Of a DNA stretch of 64,000 nt, positions 43,707 to 53,320 are shown piece after piece. A program made the position numbers and the translations under genes. The notes below the pieces were generated by a model. It was given only the letters and a program-made list of their open reading frames with translations. It did not search any database and had not been told where the DNA came from. The DNA comes from Flavobacterium sp. Leaf82 (GTDB lineage: Bacteria > Bacteroidota > Bacteroidia > Flavobacteriales > Flavobacteriaceae), in the NCBI RefSeq assembly GCF_001422725.1, contig NZ_LMMA01000035.1, forward strand, positions 124,001 to 188,000. The letters are read 5' to 3'. Each line of letters opens with the position of its first letter. The first letter of the stretch is position 1.

Positions 43707-45329
43707 ATGGCAACGCAAAAAAAATTAATAAAAGTTCATCCTACTGATAATGTAGCAGTAGCTCTGGTAAATCTTTCGGCTGGTGAGGTGATTAACTTTG
43801 AAGGTGAAGATGTTACTGTTGAGACTGATGTAAAAATGAAGCATAAAATCGCAATGGTTCCTTTTAATGTAGGAGACAGGATTATTATGTATGGTGTTTT
43901 GGTAGGTAAAGCGAGTGCAAGAATCGAAAGAGGAGGATTGCTTTCTACATCAAACGTGAAACATGAAAGTGATAAGGTAACCGGTAAAACGGAAACTATT
44001 GGTTGGAATGCTCCAAATATTGACAAATGGAAAGACAGAACCTGGCAAGGATATCACAGAGAAGACGGACAAGTTGGAACTGAGAATGTTTGGTTGTTTT
44101 TTCCGTTAGTATTTTGTGAAAACAGAAATATCGAAATTTTAAAAGATATCTTCGAGAAAGAATTAATGAAGCCAAAAGAGAACGATTATCAGTTATTGCT
44201 TCGCTCTTTGGTAAAAACGGAAACTGGTGGTGCAGGAAATGAAGCAGCGTCTAATGATGCTAATTTATTCAATAATATCGAAGTAAAATTCATAACACAT
44301 CAAGGTGGTTGCGGTGGTATTCGTCAGGATTCTCACAGTCTGGCTAAATTATTGGCGGGATATGTAAACAATCCTAACGTGGCTGGAGCAACTGTATTGA
44401 GTTTGGGATGTCAGAATTTACAAATCCAGATCTTTAAAGATGCACTGGATGCGATAAATCCAAACAGTAAAAAACCGGTATTGATTTACGATCAGCAACA
44501 AATAGGAACTATTGAAACCATGTTGAGCAGTGTTGTAAAAGATACTTTTGAAGCGATTAAAAAAGCAAACGAAATAAAAAGAGAACCAGCTCCATTATCT
44601 AAATTAAGAATTGGATTGGAATGTGGAGGATCTGATGGATTCTCAGGAATTTCTGCTAATCCAACATTGGGAGTGTTATCAGATCATTTAGTTGCTTTAG
44701 GAGGAACTACAATTCTTTCTGAATTTCCTGAATTATGTGGAGTAGAACAGGAATTAGTAAATCGTTGTGTAGATGATAAGGACGGAAAACGTTTCTTAGA
44801 CTTAATGCAATGGTACGAAAAAACAGTTGTAGATGCAGGTTCAGGATTTGACATGAATCCTTCTCCGGGTAACATTAAAGACGGTTTGATCACAGATGCG
44901 ATGAAATCTGCCGGTGCTGCTAAAAAAGGAGGTACTTCGCCAATTACAGGTGTTTTCGATTATGGAGAATATATTAATGAACCAGGTTTTACATTGCTTT
45001 GTACGCCAGGAAACGACGTTGAGTGTACAACTGCAATGGTAGGTTCCGGAGCAAATATGGTATTGTTTACAACAGGTTTAGGAACTCCAACAGGAAACCC
45101 TATTGCGCCTGTAGTAAAAATTTCATCAAATACACAGTTAGCGACTAAAATGTCTGATATTATTGATATTGATACTGGTGGAATTATCACCGGAGAAAAA
45201 TCAATCGATGAAATGGCTGATGAAATGTTAGAATTCATTATAGAAGTTGCAAGTGGTACTATTAAAACTAAAGCAGCAATTTTAAACCAAAATGACTTTA
45301 TTCCTTGGAAAAGAGGGGTTTCACTTTAA
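43707..45329 (+). CDS. uxaA: Altronate dehydratase
   Basis: A 540-residue enzyme. The N-terminal SAF domain (about 1-95, HPTDNVAVALVNLSAGEVINFEGEDVTV) is followed by the altronate hydrolase core (GYHREDGQVGTENVWLFFPLVFCENRNIE; THQGGCGGIRQDSHSLAKLLAGYV; GLECGGSDGFSGISANP; GNDVECTTAMVGSGANMVLFTTGLGTPTGNPIAPVVK). Conserved Cys residues in these motifs suit iron binding. It dehydrates altronate to KDG. It is the last gene of the catabolic run, and a strong terminator follows 25 bp later. Confidence 0.95.
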   Translation: MATQKKLIKVHPTDNVAVALVNLSAGEVINFEGEDVTVETDVKMKHKIAMVPFNVGDRIIMYGVLVGKASARIERGGLLSTSNVKHESDKVTGKTETIGWNAPNIDKWKDRTWQGYHREDGQVGTENVWLFFPLVFCENRNIEILKDIFEKELMKPKENDYQLLLRSLVKTETGGAGNEAASNDANLFNNIEVKFITHQGGCGGIRQDSHSLAKLLAGYVNNPNVAGATVLSLGCQNLQIQIFKDALDAINPNSKKPVLIYDQQQIGTIETMLSSVVKDTFEAIKKANEIKREPAPLSKLRIGLECGGSDGFSGISANPTLGVLSDHLVALGGTTILSEFPELCGVEQELVNRCVDDKDGKRFLDLMQWYEKTVVDAGSGFDMNPSPGNIKDGLITDAMKSAGAAKKGGTSPITGVFDYGEYINEPGFTLLCTPGNDVECTTAMVGSGANMVLFTTGLGTPTGNPIAPVVKISSNTQLATKMSDIIDIDTGGIITGEKSIDEMADEMLEFIIEVASGTIKTKAAILNQNDFIPWKRGVSL

Positions 45330-45354
45330 GATTTTTAATATAATATAAATGTAG

Positions 45355-45380
45355 AGACGCACAGTAGTGCGTCTTTTTTT
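45355..45380 (+). terminator. Rho-independent terminator after uxaA
   Basis: Stem AGACGCAC / GTGCGTCT, loop AGTA, then T7. The convergent lacI terminator uses nearly the same stem. Confidence 0.9.
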
Positions 45381-45392
45381 ATGTTTTTTTTT

Positions 45393-45506
45393 TTGCCACG
45401 AATTACACTAATTTGCACTAATTAATTATTGAGACGTAAACTATAAAGATTGGTTTAAGAATCGCTAATTATAAAAATTCGCGATAATTCGTGTAATTTG
45501 TGGCAA
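45393..45506. repeat. 114-bp palindromic element between convergent genes
   Basis: Arms TTGCCACGAATTACACTAATT (45393-45413) and its inverse AATTCGTGTAATTTGTGGCAA (45486-45506) differ at two positions. It fills most of the 310-bp gap between uxaA and lacI, which has no gene. Confidence 0.75.
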
Positions 45507-45594
45507 AAAATCATAAGCTTTACATGATGTTTTACTTTGGCTATCATACACAGCTTATATTTCCTTATATCACTTATATATTTTAAAATAAAAA

Positions 45595-45614
45595 AGACGC
45601 ACTATTGCGCGTCT
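45595..45614 (-). terminator. Rho-independent terminator of the lacI-family gene
   Basis: Stem AGACGCGC / GTGCGTCT on the minus strand, loop AATA, followed by T5 and a T-rich tail; 25 bp past the regulator stop. Confidence 0.85.
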
Positions 45615-45639
45615 CTATGGTGAAAAATATATTGTAAAA

Positions 45640-46668
45640 CTATGTTGTACTTCTTGAAGAGGATTTACGAATGTATAATTCCGGAGCAAGAACCACCTTT
45701 TTTTCGATTTTAATAGTGTCGGTTTTGTCTACTTGTTCCAGGAAAACGCGTGCAGACATTTTTCCCATTTCAAGCGGTGACTGATCTACAGAAGTTATTG
45801 ATAATTCCATGAATTTAGTAAAAGGCTCATTACTAAAACCTGCAACACAAAAATCCTTTGGAATACTAATGTTTCTTTCTTTTAATTCCTGAATGGCACC
45901 CAAAGCAGCAAAATCACTCGAAGAAAATATAGCGTCAGGAGGAGTTTCGAGTTGTAATAAAATATCAACTGCTTCTTTACCGGCTTCTACCATACTTTTA
46001 ACCGGAATCACGTATTCTTCCTTGAAAATCATTCCGTTGTCCAGTAAAGCTTGTTTGTAGCCTAAAAACCTGTTTTTGAAAATCTCAAGCGATTGATCTC
46101 CTGATAAATGCGCAATACATCTGCAACCTTCGTTGATCAGATGTTTTGTAGTAAGATATCCGCCTTTAAAGTCATTGATGGTTACAGAACTTACGCCGTC
46201 AATATGTTTGCTACGGTCAAAAAATATTAAAGGGACATTTTTTTCTAAAACATTCCTGAAAGCACCGTCATTTTCTGTGGTAACATCCGTGACTGACATT
46301 AATATTCCGTCAACTTGGGCATCTATTAAAGTATATAAATTCTCGTTTTCTCTTTTTGGGCTTTCATGAGTCTGGCAAATAATTACCTGATAGCCATGAG
46401 GATGAAGTTCTTCTTCAATTCCTCTAATGACAGATGCAAAGAAATTGCTGTCTATACGAGGAACAATAACCCCTATATTATTACTTCGGCCGCTTTTTAA
46501 TGCTAAAGCAAGTTTGTTTTGCTTATAATTCATTGCAGCCGCAGTTTTAATAACCAACTCACGCGTGCTCTCTTTTATCTTAGGATTGTTGTTTAACGCT
46601 CTTGAAACCGTAGCAGCAGTGATATTTAATTTCTCAGCAATATCGTAAATGGTTATTTTTTCGCTCAT
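45640..46668 (-). CDS. LacI-family transcriptional regulator of the pectin locus
   Basis: A 342-residue regulator. The N-terminal HTH (ITIYDIAEKLNITAATVSRALNN, residues 4-26) and hinge KQNKLALALKSGRSNNIGVIVP are classic LacI/CcpA. The periplasmic-binding-like core runs to about 335, with VDGILMSVTDVT, FFDRSKHIDGVSSVTINDFKGG and SSSDFAALGA for effector binding. It sits between the uronate catabolic genes and the SusCD/enzyme genes, divergent from the first GH28. LacI operators have a CG-centred palindrome; the 14-bp TGYAATCGATTACA sites at three promoters here are the obvious targets. The effector is probably a uronate or KDG-type intermediate (inference). Confidence 0.93.
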   Translation of the reverse strand: MSEKITIYDIAEKLNITAATVSRALNNNPKIKESTRELVIKTAAAMNYKQNKLALALKSGRSNNIGVIVPRIDSNFFASVIRGIEEELHPHGYQVIICQTHESPKRENENLYTLIDAQVDGILMSVTDVTTENDGAFRNVLEKNVPLIFFDRSKHIDGVSSVTINDFKGGYLTTKHLINEGCRCIAHLSGDQSLEIFKNRFLGYKQALLDNGMIFKEEYVIPVKSMVEAGKEAVDILLQLETPPDAIFSSSDFAALGAIQELKERNISIPKDFCVAGFSNEPFTKFMELSITSVDQSPLEMGKMSARVFLEQVDKTDTIKIEKKVVLAPELYIRKSSSRSTT

Positions 46669-46732
46669 TAATATAGGTTTTTCAATTAAATTCCAGACAA
46701 AAATACATTTTTTTTTATAACGTTACACAAAT

Positions 46733-46746
46733 TGTTATCGATTACC
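46733..46746. promoter_or_regulatory. Weaker LacI-type operator, possible autoregulatory site
   Basis: TGTTATCGATTACC matches the TGTAATCGATTACA palindrome at 12 of 14 positions and lies 65 bp upstream of the lacI-family start. AAAACGTTTT at 46760-46769 is a second CG-centred palindrome nearby. Confidence 0.5.
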
Positions 46747-46864
46747 ATAATTTATAATTAAAACGTTTTCGGTTATACAATGATAATAAATTATATGTTT
46801 TTTTACATTAAGTGTAATTATAATTCCTAATAAAAATTAAATATATAATTTTTTTCTAAATAAA

Positions 46865-46910
46865 TTTGGTGTGTAAGAACTTATTTTATACTTTCGTGTA
46901 ATCGATTACA
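46865..46910 (+). promoter_or_regulatory. Promoter plus perfect LacI-type operator upstream of the GH28-susCD genes
   Basis: TTTG (46865-46868), 20 nt, TACTTTCG (46889-46896; one base off TAnnTTTG), then with no gap TGTAATCGATTACA (46897-46910), a perfect 14-bp palindrome. The placement relative to the -7 element equals that at 33972 and 37008. Confidence 0.75.
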
Positions 46911-46952
46911 TCTATGTATTGATTTGAATGCTAAACAATAAATTCTACACAA

Positions 46953-48392
46953 ATGATTGTAAATAAAATTATAGCACTTAAAACTCTTTTCATTTCCAGC
47001 GCAGTTGCTATAATAGTTTCTTCATGTGGTACGCAAGCTTCAAAAGTTTCTGATTCTGATCCCTGGAAAAAAATGGAATCAATCATAAAAAGTATTCCTT
47101 TAACTCAATTTCCAGATAAAACATTTAATATTAATGACTTTGGTGCTGTAGCAGATGGAAAAACATCAAATACACTTGCTTTCGAAAAAGCGATTAAAGC
47201 ATGTGTTCAAAATGGTGGAGGAAAAGTTTTAGTTCCTAATGGAAAATACCTTACTGGTCCAATACATTTAGAAAGCAATGTCAATTTGCACTTAGAAGAT
47301 AAAGCAGAAATACTTTTTAGTATTAATCCAAAAGAGTATCCAATAGTTCATACTTCTTGGGAAGGAACGGAATTAATGAATTATTCTCCTCTTATATATG
47401 CTAAAAATAAGACCAATGTTGCCATAACCGGAAAAGGAACTTTAAATGGTCAGGCAGATAACACAAATTGGTGGATTTGGTCAGGAGGAAAAGATTACGG
47501 TTGGAAAAAAGGAATCCCGTCGCAAAATGACCCGCAAAATCGTGAAGTACTTGTTGATATGGCAGAGAAAAATGTTCCGGTTACTGAAAGGGTTTTTGGC
47601 GAAGGACGTTATTTACGCCCCAACTTTATAGAGTTTTTTGAATGTAATACTGTATTGGTAAAAGATATAACCGTAATAAATGCTCCGTTTTGGATATTGC
47701 ATCCTATAAAAACAAGCAACATTATTATTGATGGTGTTACGGTAAACAGCCACGGACCAAATAATGATGGTTGTGATCCTGAATATTCACAAAATGTACT
47801 CATTAAAAACTGCACTTTTAATACAGGAGATGATTGCATAGCTATAAAATCAGGACGTGATGCAGATGGAAGAAGAGTCGCAATACCTAGTAAAAATATC
47901 ATTGTTCAGGATTGTAAAATGATCGACGGTCATGGCGGAGTCGTGATGGGAAGTGAAATATCTGCGGGTGTCAATAAAGTTTTTGTAGAGAATTGTGTAA
48001 TGGACAGTCCTAATCTGGATCGCGCTATTCGCATTAAAACAAATTCAAGAAGAGGCGGAGTCATAGAAGATGTATTCGTTAGAAATCTAAAAGTAGGAAC
48101 AGTAAAAGAATGTGTGTTGCTGGTAACGATGTTTTATAATGTTTACGGCTCACAAACCGGAAATTTTATACCAACAGTAAGAAATATAAATCTGGAGAAT
48201 GTTACGGTAAAAAACGGAGGTAAATACGGTGTTTGGGCAGAAGGTTACGAAGAATCTCCGGTAGAAAATATTACGCTTAAAAATATAGTAATAGAAAAAG
48301 TAGGCAAACCCTATTTATTAAAAAATGCAAAGAATGTGAATTTTATAAATACAACTGTGAATGAAAAAAAAGTAGAAACTTTTAAAAATTAA
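46953..48392 (+). CDS. GH28 polygalacturonase-type glycoside hydrolase, lipoprotein
   Basis: A 479-residue right-handed beta-helix enzyme. The lipobox IVSSC (C25) anchors it to the envelope. After NINDFGAVADGK (family start of the helix) the GH28 catalytic set is complete: N271-D272-G-C-D275, G292-D293-D294, the G326-H327-G328 motif and RIK near 361. It hydrolyses alpha-1,4-galacturonosyl bonds of polygalacturonate or removes galacturonate from rhamnogalacturonan. It is the first gene after the operator-bearing promoter, 34 bp upstream of susC. A second GH28 begins at the right edge of the window. Confidence 0.93.
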   Translation: MIVNKIIALKTLFISSAVAIIVSSCGTQASKVSDSDPWKKMESIIKSIPLTQFPDKTFNINDFGAVADGKTSNTLAFEKAIKACVQNGGGKVLVPNGKYLTGPIHLESNVNLHLEDKAEILFSINPKEYPIVHTSWEGTELMNYSPLIYAKNKTNVAITGKGTLNGQADNTNWWIWSGGKDYGWKKGIPSQNDPQNREVLVDMAEKNVPVTERVFGEGRYLRPNFIEFFECNTVLVKDITVINAPFWILHPIKTSNIIIDGVTVNSHGPNNDGCDPEYSQNVLIKNCTFNTGDDCIAIKSGRDADGRRVAIPSKNIIVQDCKMIDGHGGVVMGSEISAGVNKVFVENCVMDSPNLDRAIRIKTNSRRGGVIEDVFVRNLKVGTVKECVLLVTMFYNVYGSQTGNFIPTVRNINLENVTVKNGGKYGVWAEGYEESPVENITLKNIVIEKVGKPYLLKNAKNVNFINTTVNEKKVETFKN

Positions 48393-48426
48393 AACTATCA
48401 ATTAACCAAACTATTAAAACCAAATT

Positions 48427-51400
48427 ATGAACTTTAAACAATTATCAAAGAAAAAAATAAAATACAATTATGTATTTTTATTTTTCCTGAATTTCCTGTT
48501 GAGCTCCACAATTTATGCTCAGTCGACTACGATAGAAGGAAAAATTACCGATGCGGCAGGATTATCACTACCAGGTGTAAATGTCCAGGAAAAAGGAACT
48601 AAAAATGGTACCTCTACAGACTTTGAGGGAAGTTTTAAAATGAATGTAACAAACAATAAAGCTATTTTAATTATTAGCTATTTGGGCTTTCAAACGCAGG
48701 AAGTTAGTATTGCAGGAAAATCTAAAGTAAATGTTAGCCTTGCTGAGCAATCAAACTCACTAAACGAAGTTGTTGTCGTGGGTTATGGATCTGTGAAAAA
48801 AACAGATCTTACAGGTTCAGTAAGTACAATTAATGCTGCTACAATTACAGAAAGAAATACAACAAGTGCACTGGAAGCAATTCAGGGAAGCACACCGGGA
48901 GTCCAGATTTCATCAAGTTCAGGACGTTCTGGTGACGGATTTAAAGTAGTTATTAGAGGAAATAACTCTCTGATAGGATCTTCTCCTTTATATATTGTTG
49001 ATGGTGTACCAACTGACGGAATTGACTTTTTGAATCCACAAGATATTGCGAGAATGGATGTCTTGAAAGATGCTTCTTCGGCTGCAATTTATGGTTCAAG
49101 AGGTGCTTCAGGAGTTATTATCGTAACGACTAAAAGTGGTATAAGTGCAAAATCAGGTATTAGTGTTACTTATGATACTTCATATGGAACTAAAACCGCT
49201 GCAAGATTACCAAAAATGATGTCAGGTGAAGAATGGTGGAAATTTCATCAGGTAGCTTATATGAGCGCTACACCGGCAACTCAAACTCCGGCACAATTAG
49301 CAACACTGGCAGGAAATCAAAGCCCTTTGTTAGTTTCAAGAGCTAATAGTGGTTATAACTATGATTGGTATGATGCAGTACTAAAATCAGGAATGACAGA
49401 GAATAATTATTTAAATATTTCCGGACGTTCAGACTCAGGTTTGAGTTATAATTTAGGTTTTGGTGTTCAGAGTGATAAAGGACTTATAGACAATGATTCG
49501 ACGGATAAATATTCATTTAAAATAGGTTTAAATCATAAGATAAATGATAAGTTTTCTACAGGAGCAAATGTTACCATTGCGCGCCTTGATACACAATTAG
49601 GGAGTGATTTAGCCATGCAGGATGCCTTCAGGTTAAGTCCGCTTATGTCTCCTTGGGCTGTTGATGCTGCAGGAAATGAAAAAGTAGGTACTTTGTTTTT
49701 TCTGCCTGGAAAATTAACGTATCCTGATGGTTCCTGGGCAATTAATAAAACAAGTACAGTGAACCCGTTAGTTGAGATTGCAAATTCATCTCAAACAGAA
49801 AAAACATGGCAAACAGTAGGAAATGTTTATTTGCAATACCAACCTATCAAATGGCTTACATTTAAAACAACATTTGCTGCAGGAATCGAAAATACCGTTA
49901 CAAGTACAGCTTATGGAGCACAAACAAATGCAGGAGTTACCTTAAATGGTAAAAACTCAGCATCTATTAAAAACTTCAATAACTTCAATTATACGTGGGA
50001 TAATCAAATAGATTTAAAACACACGTTTAATGATGTACATGATTTTAGTGTATTATTATTGCAAAGTATCTATTCAAATGTTGATGAAACTTCTTATTTA
50101 TATTCTAACAATCAGCCTTTTGATGTTGGATCAAACAATTTGGGTTCAGGAGTTCAGACAAGTTATAATTTGAGCTCAGGTTATGCAAAAAATACGTTGA
50201 GTTCATATGCAGTTCGTTTAAATTATACATTTAGAGACAAATATTTATTGACCGCATCAAATAGATGGGATGGTTCTTCAGTATTATCAGAAGATAATAA
50301 ATGGCAAAACTTCCCATCAGTTGCTTTAGGATGGAAAATAAGTAAAGAATCATTTTTAGAAAATAATACTGTAATTTCTGATTTGAAACTTAGAGCGAGT
50401 TTAGGATATACAGGAAATGATAACGTAGCGCCTTATACTTCTCAGGCTTTATTAAACCAACAGACTTTTTATGCAAACGGAGCAAATGTGGTTTCTGGAT
50501 GGCAGTCTGAAAATTTAGCAAACCAACAATTAACCTGGGAAAAAACAAGAGAACTTAACTTTGGTCTTGATTATGGATTCTTGAAAAACAGAATTTCGGG
50601 TAGTGTAGATGTTTACGACAGATTATCTGATAAGTTAATTTACAAACAACAATTACCATCTGAATCAGGTTGGAAAAACACGTTCTCAAATGTTGGTTCT
50701 GTTAGTAACAAAGGAGTAGAGGTTTTATTGACTACTAAAAATATTGTGTCTAAAAACGTAAATTGGGAAACCACATTTACATTTACTAAAAACGTAAATA
50801 AACTAGAGTCAATTTACAACCAGGATCAGGTAAGTGATATTGGTAATAAATTGATTTTAGGATCAGAATTAAACCCAAATTACAACTATGTTTATGATGG
50901 AGTTTGGCAGGAAAGCGAAGCAGCTCAGGCAGCATCTTACGGTATGGCTCCGGGTCAGGCAAGACCAAAAGATTTAAACGGAGATGGTAAATTTAATCAG
51001 GATGACAGAACTGTAATTGGTAATGCAAATCCGGAATGGCAGGGAAGTTTATATTCTAAATTAACAGTTGGTCAGTTTGATTTTAATTTCTCCGTGCTTA
51101 CAAGTCAGGGACAAACGGTTTTGAGTACTTTTCATCAAAACTTTGCTGATGTAAGCGACAGAGGCCGTCAAAAATTGGCTATGGATTATTTTATTCCAAC
51201 AAATGGTACAGGTATTCCCGCAAATGCAAATAATTCAAACCCAAGACCGGGACCAGTTGCAACTGGCGCGGGAGCGTACTGGACTTCATTATTTGGATAT
51301 TACAGAGATGTATCTTACGTTAAAATTAAAAATATCTCCTTAGGATACACTTTCAATTCAGATTTACTTAAAAAATTGAAAATGAGTAATTTTAGAATTT

Positions 51401-51531
51401 ACATAAATGTTCTTGACCCATTTGTATTTACAGATTTTGATGGATATGATCCGGAATGGGCCGGTTCTGCTTTTGGTGTAAACCGTCCGGCATCTGTTAC
51501 TACGCAATTGGGATTAAGTGTTAAATTTTAA
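48427..51531 (+). CDS. SusC/RagA-family TonB-linked outer-membrane transporter
   Basis: A 1034-residue SusC-type importer. The signal peptide ends near residue 32 (SSTIYAQ). A carboxypeptidase-like domain (TIEGKITDAAGLSLPGVNV, 35-105) leads to the TonB box region and plug (VVVGYGSVKKTDLTGSVSTI; SPLYIVDGVPTDG; VLKDASSAAIYGSRGASGVIIVTTK), then the 22-strand barrel. It pairs with the SusD gene 12 bp downstream. Together they bind and import pectin oligosaccharides across the outer membrane with TonB energy. The substrate is inferred from the surrounding pectinases. Confidence 0.96.
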   Translation: MNFKQLSKKKIKYNYVFLFFLNFLLSSTIYAQSTTIEGKITDAAGLSLPGVNVQEKGTKNGTSTDFEGSFKMNVTNNKAILIISYLGFQTQEVSIAGKSKVNVSLAEQSNSLNEVVVVGYGSVKKTDLTGSVSTINAATITERNTTSALEAIQGSTPGVQISSSSGRSGDGFKVVIRGNNSLIGSSPLYIVDGVPTDGIDFLNPQDIARMDVLKDASSAAIYGSRGASGVIIVTTKSGISAKSGISVTYDTSYGTKTAARLPKMMSGEEWWKFHQVAYMSATPATQTPAQLATLAGNQSPLLVSRANSGYNYDWYDAVLKSGMTENNYLNISGRSDSGLSYNLGFGVQSDKGLIDNDSTDKYSFKIGLNHKINDKFSTGANVTIARLDTQLGSDLAMQDAFRLSPLMSPWAVDAAGNEKVGTLFFLPGKLTYPDGSWAINKTSTVNPLVEIANSSQTEKTWQTVGNVYLQYQPIKWLTFKTTFAAGIENTVTSTAYGAQTNAGVTLNGKNSASIKNFNNFNYTWDNQIDLKHTFNDVHDFSVLLLQSIYSNVDETSYLYSNNQPFDVGSNNLGSGVQTSYNLSSGYAKNTLSSYAVRLNYTFRDKYLLTASNRWDGSSVLSEDNKWQNFPSVALGWKISKESFLENNTVISDLKLRASLGYTGNDNVAPYTSQALLNQQTFYANGANVVSGWQSENLANQQLTWEKTRELNFGLDYGFLKNRISGSVDVYDRLSDKLIYKQQLPSESGWKNTFSNVGSVSNKGVEVLLTTKNIVSKNVNWETTFTFTKNVNKLESIYNQDQVSDIGNKLILGSELNPNYNYVYDGVWQESEAAQAASYGMAPGQARPKDLNGDGKFNQDDRTVIGNANPEWQGSLYSKLTVGQFDFNFSVLTSQGQTVLSTFHQNFADVSDRGRQKLAMDYFIPTNGTGIPANANNSNPRPGPVATGAGAYWTSLFGYYRDVSYVKIKNISLGYTFNSDLLKKLKMSNFRIYINVLDPFVFTDFDGYDPEWAGSAFGVNRPASVTTQLGLSVKF

Positions 51532-51543
51532 TTAAGATATAAA

Positions 51544-53229
51544 ATGAAAAAGATACTATTAATTTTAGGAATAATCATTACTGCTTTTAGTTCATGTAGT
51601 GACTATATTGAAGAAGAGAGCCTTTCTAACGTTCCCGCAGATGCTACTTACAAAACAGCATCAGGGTTTCAGTTATTGGTAAATTCAAACTATGCCTGGC
51701 TTAAAGGAATTTATGGAGGAAATCCATGGTTGTTTGAATCAGGAACAGATATGTATGCTGAAGGAAGAACCCCTGAACCAGCGGGCTTAAGCCAATATAC
51801 GTTATTAATTCCGTCGTCAAGTAATGTTGATGAGTTGTATATTTCATGTTACCAACAAATTCAGTCCGTAAATAAAACATTATATTATTCGACTTTGACT
51901 GAGCAAACATCAAACTTAAATACGCTTGTTGGTGAAGCACGTTATTTAAGAGCCAATGCTTATTTTTTATTAGTTCAAACTTACGGTGGAGTTCCAATTG
52001 TATTGGATAATATTACTACTCCTGTTTTATCTTTTAAAAGAAATACAGCCGAGGAAGTTTACGCACAAATTATTACAGATTTAGATGCTTCGTTGGCATC
52101 TGTAGGAACTGCGGCGTATGCTACATCAGGAAAAGTAAATAAAAGAGCTGTAAACGATTTGTTGGCAAAAGTTTATTTAACAAGAGGTTATGAAACTTTT
52201 GGTACTCCGGCTGATTTTACAAAAGCAGCAGCATATGCCGATGCAGCAATTGCAGGACAAGCTTTAAATATTGCTTTTAATCAATTATTTGTTACGACTG
52301 CAACCAGTGATAACGATTTGAATGCAGAAACCATTTTCTCTGTTCAATATGATAAAAATTCTACAAGCACAAGTCCTACAACATTAGGAAATAACCAGTT
52401 TTATTATTTCAGTTCTTATTTAGGAGGAGCAGAAACAGGAGCTCCTCTAAGAAGCTACAATTTATGCCCAACTGATTATACATTAGGATTATATGAAAAA
52501 GGAGATAAAAGATGGGATGCTACTTTTATGACAGAAATTCTGGAAGAAACAGTAACTGTTGATGGTAAAGCAAAAACAACTCTATATTATCCTTATTATA
52601 GACCTACAAATGCAAGTGCGGTAAAAGTGAGACATTTTTATGAGCCAAAATGGTTCACACCAGCTGATAAAGCAGCATGGAACACTGCAAATGCTTCCAG
52701 AAAATCGGCCACATTTGTATATCATCCGTGGGGAGAATATTCTGCAGCACATACTTTAATCCAAAATCTGGATTGTTATACCATTCCGGTTAAGAAATTT
52801 GATGATGCAAATCCAACAACACCTTCTAGTACAGGTCCGGTAAGTACAAGAGACATTATTGTAGCCCGACTTGGAGAAACATATCTAGTAGCTGCAGAAG
52901 CATATTTAAAAGCAGGAAATCCGGCAACAGGTTTAGATCGTTTAAACGAAGTCAGAAGAAGAGCTGGAGTTGCAAATGCTACAGCTGCTCAATTCAATAT
53001 TGATTATATTTTAGATGAAAGAGCCAGAGAACTGGTAGGAGAATATAAGCGTTGGTTCGATTTAAAACGTACCGGAACTTTAGTTGCCAGAGCTTCTGCA
53101 TATAATTACAGAATTAAACCTGCTAATTTTGTGGGAGTAGATGGTAAACTTAAAATTTTAAGACCAATACCACAAACGGCATTAGATTTAAATCAAAATA
53201 AGGATTTCCCTCAGAATCCTGGTTATTAG
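51544..53229 (+). CDS. SusD/RagB-family surface glycan-binding lipoprotein
   Basis: A 561-residue lipoprotein with lipobox AFSSC (C18). It opens in the SusD manner (DYIEEESLSNVPADATYKTASGFQLLVNSNYAWLKG) and has the TPR-like scaffold (LVGEARYLRANAYFLLVQTYGGVPIVLDNIT) and the C-terminal signature YLKAGNPATGLDRLNEVRRRAG...LDERARELVGEYKRWFDLKRTG. It caps the SusC barrel and captures oligosaccharides. A terminator follows 42 bp later, so downstream enzyme genes are either read through at lower level or have separate promoters. Confidence 0.96.
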   Translation: MKKILLILGIIITAFSSCSDYIEEESLSNVPADATYKTASGFQLLVNSNYAWLKGIYGGNPWLFESGTDMYAEGRTPEPAGLSQYTLLIPSSSNVDELYISCYQQIQSVNKTLYYSTLTEQTSNLNTLVGEARYLRANAYFLLVQTYGGVPIVLDNITTPVLSFKRNTAEEVYAQIITDLDASLASVGTAAYATSGKVNKRAVNDLLAKVYLTRGYETFGTPADFTKAAAYADAAIAGQALNIAFNQLFVTTATSDNDLNAETIFSVQYDKNSTSTSPTTLGNNQFYYFSSYLGGAETGAPLRSYNLCPTDYTLGLYEKGDKRWDATFMTEILEETVTVDGKAKTTLYYPYYRPTNASAVKVRHFYEPKWFTPADKAAWNTANASRKSATFVYHPWGEYSAAHTLIQNLDCYTIPVKKFDDANPTTPSSTGPVSTRDIIVARLGETYLVAAEAYLKAGNPATGLDRLNEVRRRAGVANATAAQFNIDYILDERARELVGEYKRWFDLKRTGTLVARASAYNYRIKPANFVGVDGKLKILRPIPQTALDLNQNKDFPQNPGY

Positions 53230-53271
53230 TAATTTTAAAATTTTTGAGGCTTAGTTTTTTGAAGAAGTTAA

Positions 53272-53304
53272 AAAGGAGTTCGATCAGGAATCGGACTCCT
53301 TTCT
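53272..53304 (+). terminator. Rho-independent terminator (attenuator) after susD
   Basis: Stem AAAGGAGTTCGAT / ATCGGACTCCTTT (one wobble pair) with a 5-nt loop; the T tail is short (TTTCTT). It separates susCD from the enzyme genes on the same strand. Confidence 0.7.
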
Positions 53305-53320
53305 TAACTAAATAAAATAG

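Noticed and set aside
48427..53229. A starch (maltose) locus, because of SusC/SusD
   Set aside because: No GH13, GH97 or SusE/F-like gene is nearby; all surrounding enzymes are pectin-directed.
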